A DNA stretch of 64,000 nt from PALSA-1004 sp963829085 (GTDB lineage Bacteria > Pseudomonadota > Gammaproteobacteria > Burkholderiales > SG8-41), in NCBI GenBank assembly GCA_963829085.1, contig CAWHHJ010000017.1, forward strand, positions 186,001-250,000, written 5' to 3'. The position numbers and the translations under genes were made by a program. Every line of letters begins with the position of its first letter. Within the stretch, counting starts at the first letter, position 1. The notes beneath the pieces are model-generated. The model made no database searches and was not told the DNA's origin. It saw only the letters and a program-made list of their open reading frames with translations. This document shows positions 17,349 through 25,391 of this stretch, one piece after another.

Positions 17349-18275
17349 TTGAAGGTGACATCCAATAAGGTCACCGCGGCTGAAAAACTGCATGACGCGT
17401 TCCTCGGCCACCTGGCCAATGAGCGCCGCTTAAGTCCTCATACAGTCGCAAGTTATGGACGCGATGTTACGCAATTGATCGCGCTCGCCGGCGACACATT
17501 ACTCGCGAACCTCCAGCTTCATCAGATACGCCGCTTCATGGCACAGCTTCATGCGCGCGGGCTCGATGGCAGAACGCTTGCTCGCATGCTGTCTGCCTGG
17601 CGAGGGTTTTTTCGTTATCTCTGCCGCGATCACGGGTACACGAGCAATCCGTGCGTGGGTTTGCGGGCGCCGAAAGCCAAGAAGTCGCTGCCGCACGCTT
17701 TATCGCCGGACGAGGCTGGCCGCATGATGGAGCTTCCGGACGACGATAAGCTCGCAACGCGTGATAAGGCGATGCTGGAGCTGTTCTACTCGTCCGGACT
17801 GCGCTTGTCCGAATTGACCGGTCTTGTGCCGGCGGACATCAACCTGAGCGATGCGACGGTTCGCGTGACTGGAAAGGGCGCCAAGACACGCGTCGTGCCG
17901 GTCGGCACTCAGGCGATCGCTGCGCTGCAGACGTGGCTGCGCGATCGCGCTCCTTTGGTGAAGTCGGCAGATGATGCGCTCTTCGTGAATGCGCAGGGGC
18001 GGCGGCTCACGCCGCGCGCGATTCAGTACCGGATGAAGCATTGGGGTATCAAACTCGGACTTGCCGCCAATGTGCATCCGCATGTGCTTCGGCACTCCTT
18101 CGCGTCGCATGTGCTGCAATCGAGTGGCGATCTGCGCGCGGTCCAGGAAATGCTCGGACATGCAAGCATATCGACGACTCAGGTGTACACCCATCTCGAC
18201 TTTCAATATCTCGCAAAGGTTTACGACGCCGCACACCCGCGCGCCAAGAGAAAAACTGAGCGCAAAGCACGCTAA
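17349..18275 (+). CDS. xerC: Tyrosine recombinase XerC
   Basis: XerC acts with XerD at dif to resolve chromosome dimers at division. The 308-residue protein has the SAM-like N-terminal DNA-binding domain (about 12-95) and a complete catalytic set: R152 (SGLRLSEL), K176, H245-x2-R248 (HPHVLRHS), H271 and nucleophile Y280 (TTQVYTHLD). The open frame starts with TTG at 17349; GTG at 17355 is equally possible and removes two residues. Located 7 bp after the DUF484 gene. Confidence 0.95.
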   Translation: MKVTSNKVTAAEKLHDAFLGHLANERRLSPHTVASYGRDVTQLIALAGDTLLANLQLHQIRRFMAQLHARGLDGRTLARMLSAWRGFFRYLCRDHGYTSNPCVGLRAPKAKKSLPHALSPDEAGRMMELPDDDKLATRDKAMLELFYSSGLRLSELTGLVPADINLSDATVRVTGKGAKTRVVPVGTQAIAALQTWLRDRAPLVKSADDALFVNAQGRRLTPRAIQYRMKHWGIKLGLAANVHPHVLRHSFASHVLQSSGDLRAVQEMLGHASISTTQVYTHLDFQYLAKVYDAAHPRAKRKTERKAR

Positions 18276-18442
18276 GGAAGCAAACGAAACCGCCGGCCGC
18301 GCAACGGCAGATAAGTGAGATGCCTCAAGCGGTAAATCGATGTTGTAATAGGTTTAAACGGCTATGTGCAACGTCCCCAGCCAGCCATACATGCGCACTT
18401 CAGTATTTCCTCGAGTAGTTCATCAGCGTGATCTGCGGCTCA

Positions 18443-19615
18443 ATGGATAAGTTAGTTTTAAAGCCGGGCCGCGAGAAGTCGCTGAAGCGTCGCCATCCGT
18501 GGATTTTCTCAGGAGCAATCGCAAAGCTAACGGGCAAGCCGGCCAGCGGCGACACGGTCGAAGTACACAGTAGCGACGGCGAGTTTCTTGCCGTCGCCGC
18601 CTTTAATCCGCAATCGCAAATCTCCGCGCGTGCATGGGACTTCCAGCGTCGCAACATCGATGCTGACTTTTTTCGCGAGAAATTCCAACGCGCCTTTGCG
18701 TTGCGTGCACAGTTGCTGCCTACAACGGACACGCTGCGCCTCGTGCATGCAGAATCGGATGGTGTACCAGGCGTTGTCATCGATCGCTACGGCGACGTCG
18801 TCGTCCTGCAGTTGTCGAGCGCAGGTGCAATGCGTTGGCGCACGGCGATCGCTGATGCGGTTATGGAATTGCTGGCACCACAGACCCTGTACGAGCGGTC
18901 TGACGCCGACGTCCTGGCACTCGAGGGCCTGCAACCGAGTGTCGGCATCTTGCATGGCGCCGCTCCTTCGGACCACAGTTTCGTATATGAAGCCGGCGCG
19001 GCGTTTGAAGTCGACGTGCCTCATGGACACAAGACAGGCTTTTACCTGGACCAGCGTGATAACCGTCTGCGATTACGTGAACTCGCTGAAAAACGCGAAG
19101 TGCTCGACTGCTTCGCATACACGGGCGGCTTTACCGTTAATGCACTTGTCGGCGGTGCTGCCAAAGTGACGGCAGTAGACAGTTCCGGTCCGGCGCTTGA
19201 ATTGTTGAGGCGCAACGTCGAGCTCAATAAGCTGCCCATGGCGGAACGTATCGAAGGCGATGTGTTCCAGGTCTTGCGCAAGATGCGCGACCAGGCACGA
19301 AGCTTTGACGCGATCGTTCTCGACCCGCCGAAATTTGCGCCGACAGCCGCACATGCGGAAAAAGCGTCGCGCGCCTATAAAGACATCAATCTGCTCGCGC
19401 TCAAGCTGCTACGTCCGGGTGGATTGCTGTTCACCTTTTCGTGCTCCGGCGGCGTCTCGCGTGATCTTTTGCAAAAGATTGTGGCGGGGGCCGCGATCGA
19501 TGCGCGTGTCGATGCGCAAATCGTTGAACAGCTTAGCGCCGGCGCAGATCATCCGGTCGCTTTGCATTTTCCGGAAGGGGAGTACCTCAAGGGTTTTGTG
19601 TGCCGGGTGGCGTGA
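18443..19615 (+). CDS. rlmI: RlmI-type rRNA (cytosine-C5) methyltransferase
   Basis: RlmI methylates C1962 of 23S rRNA with SAM. From the ATG at 18443 the protein is 390 residues. It has an N-terminal PUA domain (LVLKPGREKSLKRRHPWIFSGAI onward), a central EEHEA-like domain, and a Rossmann methyltransferase domain with VLDCFAYTGGFTVNAL and the DPPKFAP motif. SCSGGVSRDLL near the end also fits. A GTG at 18428 would add five residues but has no better ribosome site. Single gene. Confidence 0.9.
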   Translation: MDKLVLKPGREKSLKRRHPWIFSGAIAKLTGKPASGDTVEVHSSDGEFLAVAAFNPQSQISARAWDFQRRNIDADFFREKFQRAFALRAQLLPTTDTLRLVHAESDGVPGVVIDRYGDVVVLQLSSAGAMRWRTAIADAVMELLAPQTLYERSDADVLALEGLQPSVGILHGAAPSDHSFVYEAGAAFEVDVPHGHKTGFYLDQRDNRLRLRELAEKREVLDCFAYTGGFTVNALVGGAAKVTAVDSSGPALELLRRNVELNKLPMAERIEGDVFQVLRKMRDQARSFDAIVLDPPKFAPTAAHAEKASRAYKDINLLALKLLRPGGLLFTFSCSGGVSRDLLQKIVAGAAIDARVDAQIVEQLSAGADHPVALHFPEGEYLKGFVCRVA

Positions 19616-19658
19616 GCACCTATTCGCCGATCACTGCATGGGCCGCCCGGAATTATCG

Positions 19659-19886
19659 CTAGCGCGGAATGACCTTCGGCGGCACGGGATCGACGCCGCC
19701 TTCGTGCCAAGGGTGACAGCGCAGCAGCCGTCTTGCCGCAAGCCATGTACCGTGCGCTGCACCGTGCAAGTCGATGGCTTCGGCCGCGTACGCCGAACAA
19801 CTCGGGTAGAAACGGCAGTGGCCGCCGAACAATGGACTCAGAACCCATTGGTAGGCTTTGATCAAAAACAAAAGCACGGTCTTCAT
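19659..19886 (-). CDS. yidD: Membrane protein insertion efficiency factor YidD
   Basis: A 75-residue protein, MKTVLLFLIKAYQWVLSPLF..., matching YidD along its whole length, including CRFYPSCSAYAAEAI and the C-terminal RCHPWHEGGVDPVP. YidD helps YidC insert inner-membrane proteins. The ATG at 19886 was chosen because the upstream extension of the frame carries nothing conserved. In most bacteria yidD lies between rnpA and yidC. Here it is alone, between rlmI and the metal locus. Confidence 0.93.
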   Translation of the reverse strand: MKTVLLFLIKAYQWVLSPLFGGHCRFYPSCSAYAAEAIDLHGAAHGTWLAARRLLRCHPWHEGGVDPVPPKVIPR

Positions 19887-19994
19887 TACGGTTGCGGCTG
19901 AAACAAACGAAAGAGTTAGTATAGGGCAGGTGAAGTCAGTACCATCGGTATGCTTTCCCTGAGGTAAGAGCCGCTCGAATGCTCGGCTTTGCAC

Positions 19995-20021
19995 GCAAAT
20001 TGACCTTGTGCTTTAATTTGC
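19995..20021. promoter_or_regulatory. Inverted repeat, candidate operator of the metal locus
   Basis: GCAAATT (19995-20001) and AATTTGC (20015-20021) are perfect 7-bp inverted arms with a 13-bp spacer. A possible promoter, TTTGCA (19988-19993) with TTTAAT 18 bp on (20012-20017), overlaps the repeat. It lies 29 bp before the first gene of the zinc-type locus, so a Zur-like repressor site is a reasonable guess. The match to known Zur boxes is only in being AT-rich and palindromic. Confidence 0.4.
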
Positions 20022-20049
20022 GGAGCCGGGAGCACAGCGGCAGCGACCA

Positions 20050-20379
20050 ATGACCTTCAAACGCGGAATGTTGCATGTTGCGCTGGCAGTTTTGCTGCTG
20101 GCTGCGCAGCACGTTGCGCTGATGCACCAACTGCGCCATGGGCCAGACCATCCTGCCCGCCTCGCGCAACAGAACACCAACAAGGACAAGCAAGCCGCAC
20201 ATCAAGCATTGTGCGACTTTCATGTTTCGTTCGCACAGCTTCTGGGGGCGGTCAATTGCGCCGACCCTGTGCTGCGAATCGCCGCGAATGCAGTGGAGTC
20301 CGATGTTCAGGATGTGTCGGGCGCCCTGCGCGCACAGGCGATCATTCCTGCTTCACGAGGCCCGCCCGCCCTTCTCTGA
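20050..20379 (+). CDS. Small exported His/Cys protein, DUF2946/CopL-like
   Basis: A 109-residue protein with a signal peptide or anchor (MLHVALAVLLLAAQHVALMH). It then has scattered metal-ligand residues (HQLRHG, H31/H36 area, HQALCDFHVSF) and a cysteine in VNCADP. The C-terminal SRGPPALL resembles the ending of small DUF2946/CopL-type proteins that accompany copper or zinc transport genes. It lies just upstream of the porin and metal ABC genes and is probably co-regulated. Function unproven; a periplasmic metal-binding helper is the likely role. Confidence 0.65.
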   Translation: MTFKRGMLHVALAVLLLAAQHVALMHQLRHGPDHPARLAQQNTNKDKQAAHQALCDFHVSFAQLLGAVNCADPVLRIAANAVESDVQDVSGALRAQAIIPASRGPPALL

Positions 20380-20380
20380 C

Positions 20381-20425
20381 ACAACACCGGTGCAACCGCT
20401 TCCATGCGGTTGTCGTGTTCTTTTG
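20381..20425 (+). terminator. Intercistronic stem-loop, possible attenuator
   Basis: CAACCGC (20393-20399) pairs with GCGGTTG (20406-20412), extended by AACAC/GTGTT (20383-20387 with 20415-20419), and followed by CTTTT. It sits between the small His/Cys gene and the porin gene and could lower read-through. The T-run is short. Confidence 0.4.
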
Positions 20426-20445
20426 TGTTGCAGAGGAGAATCCAC

Positions 20446-21870
20446 GTGTTCAAATCACAACTGATCGCCGCGGCGGTCGTACTGGCGTTCGCGCATCCCG
20501 CGAGGGCGCAGGAATCTGAACTTTCGAAGATACGCGAGGAAATTAAGCAGCTGAAAGAGGGCTACGAAAAGCGCATACAGACGCTCGAACAGCGCCTTTC
20601 AGAGGCCGAAGCAAAGGCGGGCAAAGCAGAGAGCGCTGCAACGAATGCAGAGCAGAACGCCGCGAGAGCGGAATCGGCCACCGCCGCAGCGGTGTCTGCG
20701 CGCAACGGCGAGAATGCATTCAACCCGGCGGTGTCACTGATACTGCAAGGTACCTATGCGCGTGATTCGCAGGACCCGAACACTTATCACATCACCGGAT
20801 TCTTTCCGTCCGGCGGCGACGTAGGGCCGCCCAAGCGCAGCTTCGGACTCGGCGAAACGGAATTAAACGTCACGGCCAACATCGATCCCTATTTCCGCGG
20901 GGTGGCCATTGCATCCCTCGCACCGGAAGGCGGCGTCAATGTCGAGGAAGCGTACTTCCAGACACTCGCATTGCCGAAGGGATTCACGCTCAAAGGCGGC
21001 CGGTTTTTTTCGGGTATCGGCTACCAGAATGAAATCCATCAGCACGCCTGGGATTTTCAGGACGCGCCGCTCCCATACAAAGCATTCCTTGGCGGCCAGC
21101 TCAAGCAGGACGGCGTGCAACTGAAGTGGGTGGCCCCAACCGATCTGCTCGTCGAGTTAGGCGCCGAGCTTTCAAGCGGCGACCAGTTTCCCGGTAACGA
21201 TCGCAACAAGAACGGCGTCGGCGGCAGTGCGCTGCTCGCTCATGTCGGCGGCGACATCGGCGACAGTTACGCCTGGCGCTCCGGCGTGTCTTATCTGACC
21301 ACGTCTCCAAACGACCGCAGCTATCAAGACATAGACTCGCTCGGCGGCGCGGTTAGCAATAGTTTCTCCGGGCGCGCACGAATTTGGGTGGCCGACGGAA
21401 TTCTCAAATGGGCGCCGCATGGCAATTCACGACAGAACAACTTCAAGCTGCAAGGCGAGTATTTCCGCTTTACGCAGGACGGCACGCTCACTTACAACGA
21501 TGCTGCCGGCAGTGGCCGCTTTGGTTCGGTAACCGGTCCGCTCAATGCGACACAGACCGGGTGGTACGGGCAGGGCGTCTGGCAATTTGCTCCGACCTGG
21601 CGCATCGGCTATCGCTACGACCGGTTGAATTACGGCTCTCTCAACAATGGGATCGTGACCTCCGGGATTGGACCGGGCGCAGCAGACTTTCCGCTCTTGT
21701 TGAGTCATAGCCCGACGCGGAATACGGTGATGCTCGACTGGAACCCCACTGAATTTAGCCGGCTGCGACTGCAATTGGCGCAAGACAAATCCCGTCTCGG
21801 GCTGACCGACAACCAGGTTCTGCTTCAGTACGTCTATAGCCTCGGCGCGCACGGCGCCCACAAGTTTTAG
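20446..21870 (+). CDS. Outer-membrane beta-barrel protein of the metal locus (porin-like, coiled-coil N-terminus)
   Basis: Starts at GTG 20446, seven bases after a good GGAG site. The start 42 bases upstream lacks the signal peptide at its N-terminus. The 474-residue precursor has a signal peptide (FKSQLIAAAVVLAFAHPARA), a periplasmic coiled coil with Ala/Glu repeats (about 22-85), and a strand-rich region ending in an aromatic residue (KF), as in outer-membrane barrels. No TonB box or plug is visible, so it looks like a porin rather than a TonB receptor. It is followed after 16 bp by a metal-binding protein gene, suggesting it admits zinc or a related metal. Confidence 0.75.
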   Translation: MFKSQLIAAAVVLAFAHPARAQESELSKIREEIKQLKEGYEKRIQTLEQRLSEAEAKAGKAESAATNAEQNAARAESATAAAVSARNGENAFNPAVSLILQGTYARDSQDPNTYHITGFFPSGGDVGPPKRSFGLGETELNVTANIDPYFRGVAIASLAPEGGVNVEEAYFQTLALPKGFTLKGGRFFSGIGYQNEIHQHAWDFQDAPLPYKAFLGGQLKQDGVQLKWVAPTDLLVELGAELSSGDQFPGNDRNKNGVGGSALLAHVGGDIGDSYAWRSGVSYLTTSPNDRSYQDIDSLGGAVSNSFSGRARIWVADGILKWAPHGNSRQNNFKLQGEYFRFTQDGTLTYNDAAGSGRFGSVTGPLNATQTGWYGQGVWQFAPTWRIGYRYDRLNYGSLNNGIVTSGIGPGAADFPLLLSHSPTRNTVMLDWNPTEFSRLRLQLAQDKSRLGLTDNQVLLQYVYSLGAHGAHKF

Positions 21871-21886
21871 AGCAAAGGACGACGCC

Positions 21887-22789
21887 ATGCACACATTCAG
21901 AATCGTTTTAATTCTTGCGCTTTCACTCTCAGCAGGTCCGGCGTTCACGGCGCTGAACATTTTTACCTGCACGCCGGAATGGGGCGCGCTCAGTAAGGAA
22001 CTGGCTGGCGACAAAGCAAATGTCTACATCGCCACCAACGCTTTGCAGGATCCGCATCACGTCGAAGCGCGGCCGAGCCTCATCGCGCGCGCGCGCAGCG
22101 CCGATCTAGTCGTCTGCACCGGTGCGCAACTCGAGATCGGCTGGCTGCCGCTCGTCATGACGCAGGCCGGCAATTCGAAAATTCAGGTCGGGCAACCCGG
22201 ATATTTCGAGGCATCGCGGCTAGTCAATATGCTCGAAGTGCCGTCAAGCGTCGATCGCTCACAGGGCGACGTCCACCCGGGCGGCAACCCGCATATCCAT
22301 CTCGATCCGCGCAACATAAGCAAGATTGCGAGCGCGCTCGCCGAGCGCATGGCGCAACTCGATTCCGCTGACGCCGACGGTTATCGCGGGCGGGCGCAGA
22401 AGTTTCTGGAGCGCTGGCAACAGGCAATAACACGCTGGGAAAAAGAGGCGGCGCCCGTGAAGGGCATGAAGGTCGTTGTCTATCACAAGAACATGACTTA
22501 TCTCGACGCCTGGCTGGGCATACGCGAGGTCGGCGAAATCGAGCCGAAGCCCGGCCTGCCGCCGACGACTGCACACCTCAGTGAGTTGCTGGGCCGCCTG
22601 GAAAAGGAGCCCGCTAAAGCGGTGGTGCGGGCGGCTTATAACGAGCCGCGCGCGGTGGAGTGGTTGTCGCAACAAGCGAGGATTCCAGCGGTTATGCTGC
22701 CATTTACGGTGGGCGGCACGGATAAGGCAAAAGATCTCTTCGGTTTGTTTGACGACACGATCGAGCGTTTAGTGGCGGTCGCCAAATGA
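21887..22789 (+). CDS. Metal ABC transporter substrate-binding protein (ZnuA/TroA type)
   Basis: A 300-residue cluster A-1 binding protein with a signal peptide (MHTFRIVLILALSLSAGPAFT). The expected histidine ligands are present: H58 in DPHHVEARPS, H136 in GNPHIHLDP and H200 in VVVYHKNMTY, plus an Asp in GGTDKAKD. It lacks the long His-rich loop of many zinc-specific ZnuA proteins. Zinc or manganese are both possible; zinc is favoured by the neighbouring CDF exporter. The stop overlaps the permease start as ATGA. Confidence 0.87.
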   Translation: MHTFRIVLILALSLSAGPAFTALNIFTCTPEWGALSKELAGDKANVYIATNALQDPHHVEARPSLIARARSADLVVCTGAQLEIGWLPLVMTQAGNSKIQVGQPGYFEASRLVNMLEVPSSVDRSQGDVHPGGNPHIHLDPRNISKIASALAERMAQLDSADADGYRGRAQKFLERWQQAITRWEKEAAPVKGMKVVVYHKNMTYLDAWLGIREVGEIEPKPGLPPTTAHLSELLGRLEKEPAKAVVRAAYNEPRAVEWLSQQARIPAVMLPFTVGGTDKAKDLFGLFDDTIERLVAVAK

Positions 22790-23568
22790 ATACCGGCGCG
22801 ATTGATGTTCACATCCTCTGGCCGGCGTTCCTCGCTGGTATTCTCGTTACCGCAACTCACGTGCCGCTTGGCATTCAGGTGCTGAGCCGTGGCATCGTAT
22901 TCATCGATCTCGCCATCGCGCAAATCGCGGGACTGGGAGTCATATGCGCTGATTGGCTCGGTTTCGAACCGCAGGGGTGGGGCGTTCAGGGCGCGGCGTT
23001 GCTTTCGGCACTCGCCGGCGCGCTGCTGCTCACCTGGACGGAGAAGCACTGGCCTGAAGTACAGGAAGCCGTGATCGGCGTGGTCTTTATACTTGCAGCA
23101 AGCGGTGCACTCATCGTGCTCGCGAGTAATCCGCACGGGGCCGAGCATCTCAAGGACTTGCTAGTCGGCCAGGTTTTATGGGTGGATCCGGGACGTCTGC
23201 CATTCGTTGCTCTGGTCTACGCCGTGATACTGGCGCTATGGTTCATGTTCGGCGGACGCTCGGGCCGGGTGCTGTTCTATCTACTGTTCGCATGTGCAGT
23301 GACTGTCTCAGTTCAACTGGTCGGCCTTTACCTCGTTTTTACAACGTTGATCGTGCCAGCACTCGCGACGCGACGGATGACTCGCGGCAGGATCGCCGCG
23401 GGTTACGTCGTAGGGATTGCAGGCTATGTGCTTGGCCTCGTGATATCCGCTCTGTCGGATTGGCCGTCGGGACCGTCCATTGTCTGGGTCATGACCGCGC
23501 TGGCGATAGGCGTATTTGCACTCGGTCCGCGTTCGCGCGGCACAAGTCAGTTCGCCATTCGCCAGTAG
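22786..23568 (+). CDS. Metal ABC transporter permease (ZnuB type)
   Basis: A 260-residue integral membrane protein with about eight hydrophobic segments, related to ZnuB/MntB permeases (VPLGIQVLSRGIVFIDLAIAQIAGLGV; EAVIGVVFILAASGALIVLAS; GLYLVFTTLIVPALATRR). It overlaps the binding-protein gene by four bases. No ATPase gene is present next to it, although binding protein, permease and ATPase are usually co-transcribed. The ATPase must be encoded elsewhere or the pair works differently. Confidence 0.85.
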   Translation: MNTGAIDVHILWPAFLAGILVTATHVPLGIQVLSRGIVFIDLAIAQIAGLGVICADWLGFEPQGWGVQGAALLSALAGALLLTWTEKHWPEVQEAVIGVVFILAASGALIVLASNPHGAEHLKDLLVGQVLWVDPGRLPFVALVYAVILALWFMFGGRSGRVLFYLLFACAVTVSVQLVGLYLVFTTLIVPALATRRMTRGRIAAGYVVGIAGYVLGLVISALSDWPSGPSIVWVMTALAIGVFALGPRSRGTSQFAIRQ

Positions 23569-23680
23569 ACGACTCCGCAACCCTGGTTTACCAGGCTTGC
23601 AGTCGCGTGCGCGCGGCGCCAGCGCCGAATTCGAGGGCCGGTTTGATGAAATAATATAGGCTCGGACTCGGAACTCGTTG

Positions 23681-24607
23681 ATGCACTCTCATTCGCACGC
23701 CCATCACCACGGACATCATCACACGCACTCGTCGCGGCTCGGCCGCGCGTTCGCGATCGGCATTGCGTTGAACATCGGTTTTGTTGCTCTGGAAGTTGTG
23801 TGCGGTCTGCTCGCAAATTCGCTCGCGCTGCTTGCGGACGCTGCGCATAATATGAGCGACGTCGTTGGTCTTGTGCTTGCGTGGGGCGCGACGGCGCTTG
23901 CGCAGCGGCCGCCCTCGGCGCGTTTCACGTATGGCTTCCGCGGGTCTACCATACTCGCCGCCCTCGCAAACGCGATGCTGCTGCTGGTTGTCACCGGCGG
24001 CATAGCGTGGGAAGCGTTGCTGCGCTTGCAGCATCCGGACCCGATCAACGAGACGCTGATGTTTTGGATCGCCTTGCTCGGTGTTGTGATTAACGGCGGC
24101 ACGGCGTGGCTTTTCATGGCAGACCGCAAGTCGGACCTCAATGTGAGGGGCGCCTATCTGCACATGGCTGCGGATGCCGCCATATCACTCGGCGTTGCGC
24201 TCGCTGCGATCGGCATCTGGTATACGGGGTTCGCGTGGCTCGATCCGGCGGTAACGCTGTTGATTGTCGTTGCGATCTTTGCCGGCACTTGGGGTCTGCT
24301 GCGTGACTCGGTAAAACTCGCGCTGCATGCGGCGCCCGAGAACGTTAATCCGGCGGAAGTACGTCGCTATCTGGCGGCCTTGGGTGGCGTCGCTGAAGTG
24401 CACGATCTACATATCTGGGGCATGAGCACCACAGAGACCGCGCTAACCGTGCATCTCGTAATGCCCGGCGGCCATCCCGGTGACGCGTTTTTTCAGGACG
24501 TCGTTCGCCATATAGAGCACAACTTCCATATCGGACATACAACCATACAGATCGAAACCGGCGGCACTGCGCACCCCTGCGTGCTCGCACCGGATCATGT
24601 GGTGTAA
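23681..24607 (+). CDS. CDF-family cation (zinc) exporter
   Basis: A 308-residue cation diffusion facilitator (ZitB/CzcD type), starting at ATG 23681 (an adjacent TTG is ignored). The N-terminus is a His-rich metal-binding tail (MHSHSHAHHHGHHHTHSS). The metal site of TM2 is ADAAHNMSD and of TM5 HMAADAAISLG. The C-terminal cytoplasmic domain (ENVNPAEVRRYL... HDLHIWGMSTTETALTVHLV) is normal. It exports Zn2+ (or Cd2+/Co2+) against protons. Encoded 112 bp after the importer genes, so uptake and efflux are side by side. Confidence 0.92.
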   Translation: MHSHSHAHHHGHHHTHSSRLGRAFAIGIALNIGFVALEVVCGLLANSLALLADAAHNMSDVVGLVLAWGATALAQRPPSARFTYGFRGSTILAALANAMLLLVVTGGIAWEALLRLQHPDPINETLMFWIALLGVVINGGTAWLFMADRKSDLNVRGAYLHMAADAAISLGVALAAIGIWYTGFAWLDPAVTLLIVVAIFAGTWGLLRDSVKLALHAAPENVNPAEVRRYLAALGGVAEVHDLHIWGMSTTETALTVHLVMPGGHPGDAFFQDVVRHIEHNFHIGHTTIQIETGGTAHPCVLAPDHVV

Positions 24608-24622
24608 TGCAGTGGACCGCGT

Positions 24623-24651
24623 GTTGAATTCGCGCACGACACGCCCCATAT
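24623..24651 (+). promoter_or_regulatory. Sigma32 (heat shock) promoter for hslVU
   Basis: GTTGAA (24623-24628) and CCCCATAT (24644-24651) are separated by 15 bp. This fits the RpoH consensus CTTGAA-N13-15-CCCCATNT with one mismatch, and it sits 90 bp before hslV, a known heat-shock gene. Confidence 0.75.
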
Positions 24652-24741
24652 GATCGCAAACTAACCGGTTTGCTAGCGGCGCCCGGTAGTCAAGGCAGCG
24701 AGCCGCGCCGGTGTCCTCTTTCATTTCACATTGGGTCCCAC

Positions 24742-25278
24742 ATGGAGCAATTTCACGGCACCACTATCGTATCCGCGCGCCGCGGAGCACGGGTGGCGCT
24801 GGGCGGCGACGGACAGGTCACACTCGGTAACGTAGTTCTCAAAGCCAGCGCGCGCAAGGTTCGCAGACTGCATAACGAAAAGATACTCGCGGGGTTCGCA
24901 GGCGGGACGGCCGACGCCTTCACTTTGTTCGAGCGTTTCGAGTCCAAGCTCGATAAGCATCAGGGCAACCTGCTGCGCTCCGCAGTCGAGCTCGCAAAGG
25001 ACTGGCGGACCGATCGCATGCTGCGACGGTTGGAGGCGATGCTGGTCGTATGCGATGCGCAGAGTTCACTGATTATATCGGGCAACGGCGACGTGCTGGA
25101 ACCCGAGCAGGGGCTCGTCGCCATCGGCAGCGGCGGCGCTTACGCGCAGGCGGCCGCACGCGCGCTGCTTGAAAATACGCCGCTGCCGCCCGAGGAAATC
25201 GTAAAGAAGGCGCTCGGCATTGCCGGCGATTTATGCATTTATACGAATCAGCAGCACACGATCGAAATACTCGAGTGA
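24742..25278 (+). CDS. hslV: ATP-dependent protease proteolytic subunit HslV
   Basis: HslV is the threonine protease of the HslUV complex, with the proteasome beta-subunit fold. The ATG at 24742 gives MEQFHGTTIVSARRG, where processing exposes the catalytic Thr of TTIV. The open frame extends 24 codons further upstream, but those codons are not conserved. The protein is 178 residues. GSGGAYAQAAARALLENT and the C-terminal YTNQQHTIEILE match the family. It is followed by hslU after 113 bp. Confidence 0.97.
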   Translation: MEQFHGTTIVSARRGARVALGGDGQVTLGNVVLKASARKVRRLHNEKILAGFAGGTADAFTLFERFESKLDKHQGNLLRSAVELAKDWRTDRMLRRLEAMLVVCDAQSSLIISGNGDVLEPEQGLVAIGSGGAYAQAAARALLENTPLPPEEIVKKALGIAGDLCIYTNQQHTIEILE

Positions 25279-25391
25279 GGCGCCGCTAAAACGTTAGCTC
25301 GCGCCGCCGACCCGTTTGCGACTTCAACGCCTCACTCTGCGTCGGCGCCTGGTGACTGCACCTTCAGCACCGACATCTCACGATTGAACAC

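Noticed and set aside
24670..24741. Longer HslV N-terminus
   Set aside because: The extra 24 codons would bury the catalytic threonine that must follow a short propeptide, and they are not family-like.
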